Assembly (NCBI GenBank): GCA_022821085.1
Contig: JAJEEG010000006.1
Location: 456,405 to 520,404 of the forward strand
Length of the DNA stretch: 64,000 bases
Reading direction: 5' to 3'
Origin: Candidatus Latescibacterota bacterium
Lineage (GTDB): Bacteria > JAAXHH01
This document shows, piece by piece, positions 50,304 through 59,409 of this stretch. Under the pieces are notes generated by a model, which worked only from the letters and a program-made list of their open reading frames with translations, ran no database searches and had not been told where the DNA came from. Within the stretch, counting starts at the first letter, position 1, and each line of letters begins with the position of its first letter. The position numbers and the translations under genes were made by a program.

Positions 50304-52535
50304 ATGAAGTTCTGCGCGGTACTGTTTTCCCTGCTGTTGATCCCCGCCTCGGCGCAAGCCGCCACGATCAGCGGATTTGTCACGGACCGCGACAGCGGCG
50401 AGTACCTGCTTGCCGCCAACGTATTCCTGAGCGGCACGTCCCTCGGCGCCCTGAGTAACGATAACGGCTTCTACGCGATTACCGGGATTCCCGAGGGTTC
50501 CTACGTACTCGTCGTGTCCTACATCGGATACCAGACGTACCGGGACACGCTGAGTATCGGTCCCGAAGCCTATCTCCGGCGGGACGTGGAACTCGTACCG
50601 ACTCTACTGATCGGCGAGACGGCCGTAGTCGAAGCGGACAGAAACAGAGACGAGCGGCTTGCGCAGCCCGGGTTCGTCGCCCTCCAGGCAGCGGTACTGA
50701 AAGAGTTGCCCGCCATCGGGGAAACGGATCTGCTGCGCAGCCTGCAGCTCCTCCCTGGCATCCAGGCATCCTCCGACATCAGCAGCGGTCTCTACGTACG
50801 GGGCGGCGGCCCCGACCAGACCCAGATCCTGCTCGACCAGATCCCCCTCTACAATCCCTCGCACGCCTTCGGGTTCTTTTCCATCTTCAATCCGGAAGCC
50901 ATCAAGGACATGCGCCTTCACAAGAGCGCCTATCCCGCCCACTACGGCGGCGCCCTCGGTGCGGTGCTCGACGTGACGAACCGCGACGGAAACCGCAACG
51001 ACTTCGCCGGATCGGGCGGAATCAGCCTCATCTCGGCGCGCACCATGATCGAAGGTCCCCTGGCGAGCGGCTCGTTCATGGTCTCGGGACGGCGTACTTA
51101 CCTGGAACCGATCCTGGCCTATATCCGATCGCGCGTGGAGGACATACCGGGATACTATTTCTATGATGTAAACGCAAAAATCAACCAGAATCTGTCCTAT
51201 TCCGATAACCTGGTCCTGAGCGGATACTTCGGCCGGGACGATCTCAACCTCGAGACCAGCGAAGACGATCTCTTCAACGTCCGCTGGGGAAACTCGGCGG
51301 TCACCGGCAAGTGGACGCACCTGTTCTCGCCGACGCTCTTCGGCAATTTCATGGTATCCGGCAGCGACTACGCCAGCCGGCTATCCGCGAATTTCGACGG
51401 AACGGAGATCCTGTTCAGAAACAGCATACGAGACATCAGCGTCAAGGGCGACCTGGACTACGTCGCCGGTGGAGAACACGCGGTGAAGGGAGGTTTCCGC
51501 GCTACGGCCTACCGGTTCAGATTCACCAGGAGCTTCAACCAGGATGACCAGCTCGACCTCAGGCAGCAACCCTATGTCATCTCGGTATATGCCCAGGACC
51601 AGTGGCAGGCGCGGACTTCCACCTCGCTGCGTCTCGGGCTGCGCGCAAACTATTACAGCGAGCGCGAAACGATCGACCTGGAGCCTCGCATGTCCATCAG
51701 TCACCGGCTGTCCGACGGATTGCGCCTGAAGGCCGGAGGCGGGAGGTATCACCAGTATCTGCAACTGATCACGACGGAAGGCTTCAGCGGCGGTGATTTC
51801 TGGGTGCCGCTCGACGGGAGCGTGGACCCCGGACAGGCGTGGCACTTCGTGATCGGCGCGAGCTGGGACCCGGCGCCGAGCTACCGTCTTTCGCTCGAGT
51901 CCTACTACCAGCGGCTGGGCAACCTGGTGGTCGTGGACAACACGCGGGCGGTGGGCGGCGACGAAACCCGGTCGGAGGATGTGTTCATCACCGGTGGAAA
52001 AGGCTATGCCGCGGGCGTGGAGGCGTTCGTGGAGCGCTTGTCGGGCAGGCTGACCGGTTGGATCGGCTACACACTCGGGTGGACGCGAAGGCAATTCCCG
52101 GAAGTGAACCAGGGCAACTGGTATCCTCCGAAATACGACCGCCGCCACGACCTCGTGATTTCGGCCAACTACCGGGCGGGCCGCTGGTCATTCGGCGGCA
52201 ATGTGATCTACGCGACCGGACAGGCTTTCACGCCCGCCTCCGCCCGGTACGAGTTGCGGGAATCGGCGCGGACCGGCATACGGGAGGACTACTTCCTGCC
52301 CGCGGACCGCAACACCTCGCGGTTGTTGCCCTATCACAGAATGGACCTTAGCGTCAAGCAGGACTTCCGCCTGTTCGACCGGGATTTTCAGTGGTATCTG
52401 CAGGTGTTCAACGCGTACAACCATCGCAACGAGTGGTTTGTCCAGTATGATACGGAAGACGAAGAGGTTACTACCGCGGAAGTCGTGAAGATGCTGCCCA
52501 TCGTGCCCACCGTCGGGCTGAACTACAACTTCTGA
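50304..52535 (+). CDS. TonB-dependent receptor with carboxypeptidase-like N-terminal domain
   Basis: A 743-residue outer-membrane receptor. The signal peptide is MKFCAVLFSLLLIPASAQA. Residues 20-105 form a carboxypeptidase regulatory-like domain (TISGFVTDRDSGEYLLAANV), followed by the plug (GLYVRGGGPDQTQILLDQIP) and the beta barrel ending YNHRNEWFVQYDTEDEEV to the final NYNF. It would import a large ligand, such as a glycan fragment or siderophore, with energy from TonB. A lipoprotein gene follows two bases downstream. The ATG is preceded by a weak Shine-Dalgarno; the open frame starts earlier. Confidence 0.92.
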   Translation: MKFCAVLFSLLLIPASAQAATISGFVTDRDSGEYLLAANVFLSGTSLGALSNDNGFYAITGIPEGSYVLVVSYIGYQTYRDTLSIGPEAYLRRDVELVPTLLIGETAVVEADRNRDERLAQPGFVALQAAVLKELPAIGETDLLRSLQLLPGIQASSDISSGLYVRGGGPDQTQILLDQIPLYNPSHAFGFFSIFNPEAIKDMRLHKSAYPAHYGGALGAVLDVTNRDGNRNDFAGSGGISLISARTMIEGPLASGSFMVSGRRTYLEPILAYIRSRVEDIPGYYFYDVNAKINQNLSYSDNLVLSGYFGRDDLNLETSEDDLFNVRWGNSAVTGKWTHLFSPTLFGNFMVSGSDYASRLSANFDGTEILFRNSIRDISVKGDLDYVAGGEHAVKGGFRATAYRFRFTRSFNQDDQLDLRQQPYVISVYAQDQWQARTSTSLRLGLRANYYSERETIDLEPRMSISHRLSDGLRLKAGGGRYHQYLQLITTEGFSGGDFWVPLDGSVDPGQAWHFVIGASWDPAPSYRLSLESYYQRLGNLVVVDNTRAVGGDETRSEDVFITGGKGYAAGVEAFVERLSGRLTGWIGYTLGWTRRQFPEVNQGNWYPPKYDRRHDLVISANYRAGRWSFGGNVIYATGQAFTPASARYELRESARTGIREDYFLPADRNTSRLLPYHRMDLSVKQDFRLFDRDFQWYLQVFNAYNHRNEWFVQYDTEDEEVTTAEVVKMLPIVPTVGLNYNF

Positions 52536-52537
52536 CC

Positions 52538-53419
52538 ATGAGGATAACGGCCAGGTTGCTCCGCTGCATTACGCCCGTTCTTTCGGTCGCCCTCCTCGCC
52601 GGTCTCGCCGCCCATCCGGGTTGTTCGGGGGAGCGGGATCCGGCGACGCTCTTCGGTCCGGACGAGCGCGTAACCATCGTCGTGGACGCCGTCCTGTATG
52701 TCGATCGTTTGCTGCCGGAAATCTTCGTCACCCGGACCCGCTCGGCGGATGCGGTGTCGACCGGGGACGCCACCGCGGTGAACGATGCCGAAGTCACCGT
52801 CATACAAGGACTTGCGGAGTACAGGTATGCGAGTGCCGGCCGCAGGGGGCTATACCTCCCGCCGTCCGGCGCGCCCAGGGTACGCCCCAACACGGAATAC
52901 CGGCTTCGCGTGCGGGCCCTGGGAGGGGAAGTCCGCGGGGTCACGAGCACACCGGCCCCTCTGGTAATCGATGAGATCGCCGTCCTCGAAGAGCCTTCCA
53001 TGGAGGTTATCCGCCGCCTGGATCCCGATTCCGCCGCGGGGAACAGGGTCCGGTACCTGGAGGGGCTGATCGAGGTACGTTTCGATCCGCTCGACGTGGA
53101 AGCCTACCAGGTGATCGTCCTGGAACCCGGTTCCGAGGACGGGGGTTCTCCTCCCCTGGAAGCACGGGACGGCCGGTTGCTGTTGCCCTGGTTCGCCATC
53201 GGCTCCTCCGGAGAACACGAAGTCGAAGTGTACGCGTTGGACCGGAACCTGTTCGATTTCCTCAGAAGCGTGCAGGCCTCCGGACAGAACGCCTTCGGCT
53301 TCGGCAGCCTGGCGGGCGATACCTTCGAAAGACCGGTTTTCAATCTCGACGGCGGGATCGGCGTATTCGGCTCGGCCTCCCTGGATACCTTCGGTTTCTT
53401 CGTCATACCGGAGCATTGA
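52538..53419 (+). CDS. DUF4249-like lipoprotein partner of the TonB receptor
   Basis: A 293-residue exported protein. A hydrophobic signal (LLAGLAAHPGCSGERDP) ends in a possible but non-canonical lipobox Cys at about 29. The rest shows beta-rich Ig-like segments (ERVTIVVDAVLYVDRLLPEI, RPNTEYRLRVRALGGEVRGV) and a tail GGIGVFGSASLDTFGFFVIP, closely like DUF4249 proteins, which are commonly encoded right after TonB receptors in the Bacteroidota. It is probably a surface-exposed accessory lipoprotein. It starts two bases after the receptor stop. Confidence 0.8.
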   Translation: MRITARLLRCITPVLSVALLAGLAAHPGCSGERDPATLFGPDERVTIVVDAVLYVDRLLPEIFVTRTRSADAVSTGDATAVNDAEVTVIQGLAEYRYASAGRRGLYLPPSGAPRVRPNTEYRLRVRALGGEVRGVTSTPAPLVIDEIAVLEEPSMEVIRRLDPDSAAGNRVRYLEGLIEVRFDPLDVEAYQVIVLEPGSEDGGSPPLEARDGRLLLPWFAIGSSGEHEVEVYALDRNLFDFLRSVQASGQNAFGFGSLAGDTFERPVFNLDGGIGVFGSASLDTFGFFVIPEH

Positions 53420-53434
53420 ATCGGTCGGGTTTCC

Positions 53435-53532
53435 GGTCCGGCTGGTTCCCACTCGCGACGTCCCGCCGGCCCGGAGAGGTCCGGCTGGTTCCCACTCGCG
53501 ACGGCTCGCCGGCCCGGAGAGGTCCGGCCCGG
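53435..53532. repeat. 43-bp tandem repeat, 2.3 copies, in the gap before dinG
   Basis: A 43-bp unit begins at 53435 and repeats at 53478 with few differences, and the first 10 bases or so start again at 53521. The 220-bp gap (53420-53639) shows no gene. Confidence 0.8.
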
Positions 53533-53639
53533 CCGGTCGCTCCAGCGGCCCGTTACTTTGACAAATCCCTCCCCGCCGCCTATCTTCCATTGCCCGACCC
53601 TTTTGTTGAACATGACTGTCCACTGAACTGCGCGGTTAC

Positions 53640-56480
53640 ATGTCTGCTCGAACGCCCAACACCACCCCCGCAACCGTAAACTCCCTCCCGTATTCCATAC
53701 TGGCGATCCAGCCGGATGACCTGTCCTCGCCGCAGGGCGAGTCCTATTCGGTGGCACGCTACGGGCACGATGAGAAACCGGAGGTAAGCACCGGTCTGGA
53801 TCTGAAAGCGATCGAGGACCTGGCCGCTGCGCACGCCGCCGGATCCCTGCTCGCCGTCTATGGAACGGAAGACCACCTGACCGAGCGTCTCTGGCAGATC
53901 GCGGCCGGCATCGACGCCGTTGTGCTGGACGTGCGCCTGCTCGCCCGGATCCTGTTGCCCGGGCTGAGGGACTATGAGCGCGCAACGGTCGAGAGATGTA
54001 TCGACCCTGGACTACTGGAGACCAGGGACGGGGCGGAAGACGCGCTGAAGACGGCGGTGCTGTGCCAGGCACTACTGGATTTGCTGGCTTCTCTGGATCC
54101 GGATACCATGGAGACGCTGATCCTTCTTGCGGAGGGCACCGGAACCGGGCTGGAGCGCCTCCTTGCCCGGATGACGGCCGGACGCGGTGATGCGGCGTCC
54201 CGCGCAGGCTATTCGACCCGTTCGGGGGAAAGACCGCCGATCGCCCGGACCGCACTCGGCCTGCCCACGATCGGCGACGGCTCGTGCGACCCGTCCGAAG
54301 CGGACCGCGATCTCGATCCGATGGATACGGAGGAGCTGGCCCGCCTGTTCGAGACGGGCGGATTGTTCGAAAGCAGCATGGAAGGTTACGAGCAACGTCC
54401 GCAGCAGGTATCCATGGTCCGCAGCGTCGCCGGCGCGTTCAACGAAGGCGAGGTGCTGCTGGTGGAAGCGGGTACGGGCACGGGAAAGTCGCTCTCCTAC
54501 CTGACGCCGGCCCTGACCTGGGCGGTACGGAACGATCAGCGGGTCATCGTGTCCACCAACACGAGGAACCTGCAGGAACAGCTGTTCTACAAGGACCTGC
54601 CCTTCCTGCTGGACAACCTGGGGCTGCCTTTTCGCGCCACGCTCCTTAAGGGCCGGTCCAACTACCTGTGCCTGGACCGGTGGCGGCAGGTCACCCGGCG
54701 GCCCGCGGACCACCTGACCGCGGAAGAACGGGAGGCCGCGATTCCCCTGGCCGTGTGGGCAAGGGAGACGCAGACGGGGGACATCTCCGAGCATGCGGGT
54801 TTCAACCGGGGCGCTGGAGCCGGCCTGTGGGACAAAATCAACGGCGAGGGGACCGCTTGCCCACGGTGCGTGCTCAAGGAGGCGTGTTTCGTCAACCGTG
54901 TGCGAAGGGCGGCTATGGCTTCTCACGTGGTGATCATCAACCACGCCCTGCTCTTCGCCGATCTCCAGTCCGACCATGCCGTGCTTTCCCGGTACAGCCA
55001 TCTCATCATCGACGAGGCCCACAACCTGGAGCGCGCCGCCGTGCAGCACCTGACCCTGGAGGTCGGAGGCTGGCGCATACGCCGCGTACTGAGCAGGATG
55101 CACGCGCCCGAATGGGGCGGGACAGGGGTGCTGGCGGGGTTGGAAAGACTGGCGTCAAGGGCGGCCGAGAATATGGAATGGAAGTCGCCGATGACGGTGG
55201 GCACCCGCATGGCCATCGACCGGATCACGGAGGTGAACCGACGGATCGAGGACTTCTTCCGCATCGCCAGCGACGAGGCGTTCGGCCAGTCGGACGACGG
55301 GTCGGTCCGGCGGACCAAACTGAGGTACCGGGCCGACGACGAGTATGCCGGTATCCTGAGATCAGCGGCGCAGGTGCTCATCGAGGGTCTCGCCGGCCTG
55401 CGCGAGTGCCTCGGCATGCTCCACGCGACGCTGGACCAGGTCCACGATTCGTGGCTGGACGACCGGGAAGCCCGCGGGAACGCCATCGTGGCTGCCATGG
55501 ACTTCTGCATGGAAACGGAAGAGGCCCTTTTCGTGCTGACGGAGGCGAACGAGGAAGAGCGCGTCTACTGGGTCGAAGCCACCAGGACCCAGCCCATGTC
55601 GTGCGTCCTGACCGCCGCTCCGCTCCGGGTGGCGGACCGGCTGCACGACGACCTGTTCCGCCCTTTGCGAACGGCCGTGCTCACGTCGGCCACGCTGACT
55701 GTCGCGGATCGTTTCGACTACCAGGTCGAGCGGCTGGGTCTCGACCGCATTGATCCCCGGCGGCTCCAGGTGCGGGGAATCGGTTCGCCCTTCGATTATA
55801 CGGACCAGGTGCTGGTCTGCGTGCCCGCCGCCTTTCCGACACCCCGATCCGATGGGTTTCAATCCGCGGTCAGCCGGCTCATCCTGGACCTGGTCGTCTC
55901 CACCATGCGGAGCACCCTGGTGCTGTTCACCTCGTACGCCCAGTTGAACCAGACCTACCAGGACATCGAACCGGACCTGGCGGAACACGGCGTAGCCGTC
56001 CTGGCGCAGGGCACGTCCGGACCGCGCTCGGCGCTGCTGGACCGTTTCCGCAGGTCCGACACCGCCGTACTGCTGGGCACCGACAGTTTCTGGGAAGGGG
56101 TCGATGTGCCGGGAAAGGCGCTGGAGATGGTCATCCTGGTCAAGCTCCCCTTCGCGGTGCCGACCGAACCGCTCGTCCAGGCGCAGGTGGAACGCCTGGA
56201 AGACGCGGGGCGCAACAGCTTTTTCGAGTATCAGGTACCGGAGGCGGTCATCAGGTTCAGGCAGGGCTTCGGCCGGCTCATCCGTTCTACCAGAGACTAC
56301 GGCGTCGTCACGATTTTGGACCAGCGTGTCGTCAGTACGGCGTACGGACGCCTGTTTCTGGAATCCCTGCCGGCGGGATCGGAGATCTACCCCGACGCGG
56401 ACGGCCTGGTGGAAGGGGTGACCTACTGGTTCCGCGCGAGAGATAAACGGCGGATCGAACGCGGCTCGCCCATCACATAG
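53640..56480 (+). CDS. DinG/XPD-like superfamily 2 DNA helicase
   Basis: A 946-residue helicase. Residues 1-235 are an N-terminal region of no family known to me. The helicase core follows: Walker A EAGTGTGKSLSYL with Lys283, Fe-S cysteines (Cys344, then ACPRCVLKEACFV), motif II IIDEAHNLE (Asp458), and motif VI around QGFGRLIRSTRDYG. The Cys set shows a [4Fe-4S] cluster as in XPD/DinG. It unwinds DNA with a 5' overhang in repair or R-loop processing. Bacillota DinG has an exonuclease at the N-terminus, but none is visible here. ATG at 53640. Confidence 0.9.
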   Translation: MSARTPNTTPATVNSLPYSILAIQPDDLSSPQGESYSVARYGHDEKPEVSTGLDLKAIEDLAAAHAAGSLLAVYGTEDHLTERLWQIAAGIDAVVLDVRLLARILLPGLRDYERATVERCIDPGLLETRDGAEDALKTAVLCQALLDLLASLDPDTMETLILLAEGTGTGLERLLARMTAGRGDAASRAGYSTRSGERPPIARTALGLPTIGDGSCDPSEADRDLDPMDTEELARLFETGGLFESSMEGYEQRPQQVSMVRSVAGAFNEGEVLLVEAGTGTGKSLSYLTPALTWAVRNDQRVIVSTNTRNLQEQLFYKDLPFLLDNLGLPFRATLLKGRSNYLCLDRWRQVTRRPADHLTAEEREAAIPLAVWARETQTGDISEHAGFNRGAGAGLWDKINGEGTACPRCVLKEACFVNRVRRAAMASHVVIINHALLFADLQSDHAVLSRYSHLIIDEAHNLERAAVQHLTLEVGGWRIRRVLSRMHAPEWGGTGVLAGLERLASRAAENMEWKSPMTVGTRMAIDRITEVNRRIEDFFRIASDEAFGQSDDGSVRRTKLRYRADDEYAGILRSAAQVLIEGLAGLRECLGMLHATLDQVHDSWLDDREARGNAIVAAMDFCMETEEALFVLTEANEEERVYWVEATRTQPMSCVLTAAPLRVADRLHDDLFRPLRTAVLTSATLTVADRFDYQVERLGLDRIDPRRLQVRGIGSPFDYTDQVLVCVPAAFPTPRSDGFQSAVSRLILDLVVSTMRSTLVLFTSYAQLNQTYQDIEPDLAEHGVAVLAQGTSGPRSALLDRFRRSDTAVLLGTDSFWEGVDVPGKALEMVILVKLPFAVPTEPLVQAQVERLEDAGRNSFFEYQVPEAVIRFRQGFGRLIRSTRDYGVVTILDQRVVSTAYGRLFLESLPAGSEIYPDADGLVEGVTYWFRARDKRRIERGSPIT

Positions 56481-56490
56481 GTCGCACGGT

Positions 56491-57381
56491 ATGAATCCGA
56501 AAACCTCATCGCCCATGTCCGCGATCGGATCCGCGGTCGTATTCGGCAGGATGATCAAGCTTTCCCACAGCGTTTTCGCGCTGCCCTTCGCGATGGCCGG
56601 CGCCGCCCTGGCCGCCCGGAGTCATGGGATCGAAGCGCATCAGCTGGTGTGGATCGTCCTCGCCATGGTGTCCGCCCGGAGTGCGGCCATGGGGTTCAAC
56701 CGGTTCGCCGACCGCGCGATGGACGCGGAGAACCCACGCACGAGGGACCGGGCCCTGCCGAGGGGTCGGATCGCGCCCCGCACCGTCGCCCTCATCGTGG
56801 GCGCGTGCTGCGCGCTGTTCGTCTTTTCCGCCTACCAGCTCAACGACCTGTGCCTCAAGCTTTCGCCGCTCGCCCTGCTGGTGATCCTTTCGTACTCCTA
56901 TTTCAAGCGGTTCACCTGGGCCACCCACCTGGTCCTGGGCCTTGCCCTCGCCATCGCGCCGGTGGGGGCGTGGATTGCCGTGACCGGCACCTTCGATCCC
57001 GCGCCGTTCTGGCTGGCGGCGGCCGTGTTGACCTGGGTGGCGGGCTTTGATATAATATACGCCTGCCAGGACTACGAATTCGACGTCGCGCAGGGCGTTC
57101 ACTCGATACCCCGCCGCTTCGGGATCGGGCCGGCTTTAGTGGCGGCCCGCCTGCTGCATGCGGCCACGGTCGTGTTCCTGCTGGCCGTCCATCAGGTTTT
57201 CGATCTGCACGCGCTTTATCTGTGCGGAACCGTATTGGCAACCGGGATGCTGGTTTACGAACACACGCTCGTCAAGCCGGACGACCTTTCGAAGATCGAT
57301 GTCGCCTTCTTCAACACGAATGGTCTGGTCAGTGCCGTCTATTTCGTTTTCCTGCTGGGCGATATCCTGTGGCCGATATGA
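56491..57381 (+). CDS. ubiA: UbiA-family prenyltransferase
   Basis: A 296-residue integral membrane prenyltransferase. The first Asp motif is NRFADRAMDAENPRTRDRAL and the second ACQDYEFDVAQG; about seven to nine helices surround them. With menG and ubiX downstream, this is likely MqnP or a quinone prenyltransferase of the futalosine menaquinone route, since UbiX and such a UbiA co-occur there. It attaches a polyprenyl chain to an aromatic carboxylate in the inner membrane. The stop overlaps the menG start (ATGA). Confidence 0.93.
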   Translation: MNPKTSSPMSAIGSAVVFGRMIKLSHSVFALPFAMAGAALAARSHGIEAHQLVWIVLAMVSARSAAMGFNRFADRAMDAENPRTRDRALPRGRIAPRTVALIVGACCALFVFSAYQLNDLCLKLSPLALLVILSYSYFKRFTWATHLVLGLALAIAPVGAWIAVTGTFDPAPFWLAAAVLTWVAGFDIIYACQDYEFDVAQGVHSIPRRFGIGPALVAARLLHAATVVFLLAVHQVFDLHALYLCGTVLATGMLVYEHTLVKPDDLSKIDVAFFNTNGLVSAVYFVFLLGDILWPI

Positions 57382-58091
57382 GTACCGCAGACGAGAAGTC
57401 CCGGCATATCCGGCGCATGTTCGATCGCATCGGGCACCGGTACGACCTGCTCAACCGCCTGCTGAGCGGATATGGCGACGTCCTGTGGCGCAGGGCCGCG
57501 GTCCGCACGTTGAACGCGTCCGCGGACGACCAGCTGCTCGACGTGGGCATCGGCACGGGCGACCTGGCACTGGAAGCGCTGAAGGGCCGGCGGAAGCCGC
57601 GGTTGATCGTGGGGGTGGACGCGGCGATGGGGATGATGCGGATCGGCCGGAAGAAGTCGGATCATCCCGCGGGGCGGGCCATCCGGTTCGTCGGAGGAAG
57701 CGCCGAAGCCCTTCCCCTGCGGTCCGGGGTCTTCGACGGCGCGATGGTGGCGTTCGGCGTGCGCAACTTCACCGACCGCGCCGCGGGTCTGCGGTGCATC
57801 CGGCGCGTGTTGAAGCCCGGGGGCAGGCTGGTGGTGCTGGAGCTTTCCGTCCCACGTTATCCGGTGATTCGACAGCTGTACCGACTCTATGCGGTGTATG
57901 CCATACCCTGGATCGGCGGCGTGATCTCGGGAGACGCGGACGCTTACCGATACCTTCAGGTTTCGGTGGAAGCGTTTCCGGAGCGGGAGCGCTTCCGAAC
58001 GCTCATGGAGTACGCGGGTTTCGTGGACACGGGCTGGCGTGACCTTACGCTGGGGGTAGCCACGGTCTACTGGGGGGACAAGCAGTCATGA
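57378..58091 (+). CDS. menG: Demethylmenaquinone (UbiE/MenG) methyltransferase
   Basis: A 237-residue class I SAM methyltransferase. MFDRIGHRYDLLNRLLSGYG, DVGIGTGDLAL (SAM-binding) and VAFGVRNFTDRAAGLR are UbiE/MenG signatures. It methylates demethylmenaquinone at the last step. The ATG at 57378 overlaps the ubiA stop, and its own stop overlaps the ubiX start. Cytoplasmic or peripheral membrane. Confidence 0.95.
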   Translation: MSTADEKSRHIRRMFDRIGHRYDLLNRLLSGYGDVLWRRAAVRTLNASADDQLLDVGIGTGDLALEALKGRRKPRLIVGVDAAMGMMRIGRKKSDHPAGRAIRFVGGSAEALPLRSGVFDGAMVAFGVRNFTDRAAGLRCIRRVLKPGGRLVVLELSVPRYPVIRQLYRLYAVYAIPWIGGVISGDADAYRYLQVSVEAFPERERFRTLMEYAGFVDTGWRDLTLGVATVYWGDKQS

Positions 58092-58711
58092 AACATGTCA
58101 TCGTCGCCGTCACCGGCGCCAGCGGCGGACTGTACGCGCTCAGGCTCCTGCGCGCGCTGCTGGCCGGCGGCCACCAGGTCAGCGTCGTGCTGTCCGGCTT
58201 CGGCCGGTATGTACTCCGGGAAGAAACCGGCCTGGGAACGGGCGGCGACCTGCAGGACGGACTGGCCGCCCTCTACGGCGACCAGGTAAGGAAGGGCACG
58301 CTCACGGAATTCAAGATCGGAGACCTGGCGGCGTCGATCGCAAGCGGATCGGTGCGCACCGACGGAATGGTCGTCATACCGTGCTCGATGAAGACGCTGT
58401 CCGCCATCGCCCACGGCACCTCTTCCTCCCTGATCGAACGGGCCGCGGACGTCACGCTCAAGGAGGCCCGGCCCCTCGTGCTGGTACCCCGGGAAACGCC
58501 GCTGAACGTCATCCACCTGCGCAACTTGCTCTCCGCGGCGGAGGCGGGCGCCCGCATCGTGCCGGCCATGCCGGCGTTCTACCAGAAGCCTTCCAGTTTC
58601 GACGACCTGGCCGACTTCATTGCCGGACGGGTGCTGAACCTGCTCGGGATCGAACAGACCCTCTTTACCCCCTGGGACGCGCCATCCGGCGGAGAGGATT
58701 CCGCGGGATGA
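58088..58711 (+). CDS. ubiX: Flavin prenyltransferase
   Basis: A 207-residue UbiX-family enzyme that prenylates FMN to the cofactor of UbiD decarboxylases. VAVTGASGGLYALRLLRALL binds FMN; VIPCSMKTLSAIAHGTSSSL, PLVLVPRETPLNVIHLRNLL and MPAFYQKP are standard. No UbiD-like gene is in the window. In futalosine-type menaquinone synthesis UbiX/UbiD carry out a decarboxylation. The start and stop both overlap neighbours by ATGA. Confidence 0.95.
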   Translation: MKHVIVAVTGASGGLYALRLLRALLAGGHQVSVVLSGFGRYVLREETGLGTGGDLQDGLAALYGDQVRKGTLTEFKIGDLAASIASGSVRTDGMVVIPCSMKTLSAIAHGTSSSLIERAADVTLKEARPLVLVPRETPLNVIHLRNLLSAAEAGARIVPAMPAFYQKPSSFDDLADFIAGRVLNLLGIEQTLFTPWDAPSGGEDSAG

Positions 58712-59367
58712 AAGACCGGGACATTCACCAGATTATTTCCATCCTGGAGGACGTGACTTCCGGGTGGACCGATACGGCGTTGACGCTGGTGGCCGAGCAG
58801 ACCCGGCGCGATCCGTTCCGCATATTGATCGGCACCGTGCTCAGTCTCCGGACGAAGGACGAGACGACCGCTGCGGCCTGCGAGCGGCTCTTCGGGAAGG
58901 CCGACACGCCCGAGGCCATGCGGACGCTGACCGAGGAAACCGTGGACCGCGCCATCTATCCCGTGGGGTTTCATGCCACGAAGGCGCGCAACATCCTGGA
59001 GATCTGCCGGATCCTCGTGGAGGAGTACGGGGGCACCGTGCCGGACGAGATCGATACGCTGGTCACGCTGCCCGGCGTGGGAAGGAAGACCGCGAACCTC
59101 GTGGTCACGATCGGCTACGGCAAGCCGGGCATCTGCGTCGACACCCACGTGCACCGCATCTCCAACCGCTGGGGGTATATCGCCACCCGGAATCCGGACC
59201 AGTCGGAATGGGCCTTGAGAGAAAAGTTGCCTTCCGAATACTGGATCCGGTATAATGACCTGCTCGTCATGTATGGCCAGAACCTGTGCAAGCCTGTTTC
59301 GCCCTTCTGCAGCCGCTGCCGCCTGTCGCCATACTGCGAAAGGGTCGGCGTGGAGAAACACAGATGA
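58708..59367 (+). CDS. nth: Endonuclease III
   Basis: A 219-residue DNA glycosylase/AP lyase. The helix-hairpin-helix LPGVGRKTANLVV includes the catalytic Lys, Asp is in CVDTHVHRISNR, and the C-terminal Cys-x6-Cys-x2-Cys-x5-Cys (CKPVSPFCSRCRLSPYC) binds [4Fe-4S]. It removes oxidised pyrimidines. It is the fourth gene of an operon linked by ATGA overlaps, although its role differs from its quinone neighbours. Confidence 0.96.
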   Translation: MKDRDIHQIISILEDVTSGWTDTALTLVAEQTRRDPFRILIGTVLSLRTKDETTAAACERLFGKADTPEAMRTLTEETVDRAIYPVGFHATKARNILEICRILVEEYGGTVPDEIDTLVTLPGVGRKTANLVVTIGYGKPGICVDTHVHRISNRWGYIATRNPDQSEWALREKLPSEYWIRYNDLLVMYGQNLCKPVSPFCSRCRLSPYCERVGVEKHR

Positions 59368-59409
59368 CGGCGCAATCCGCGAATCCGGTTTAATGGAGGA
59401 GAGCCATCG

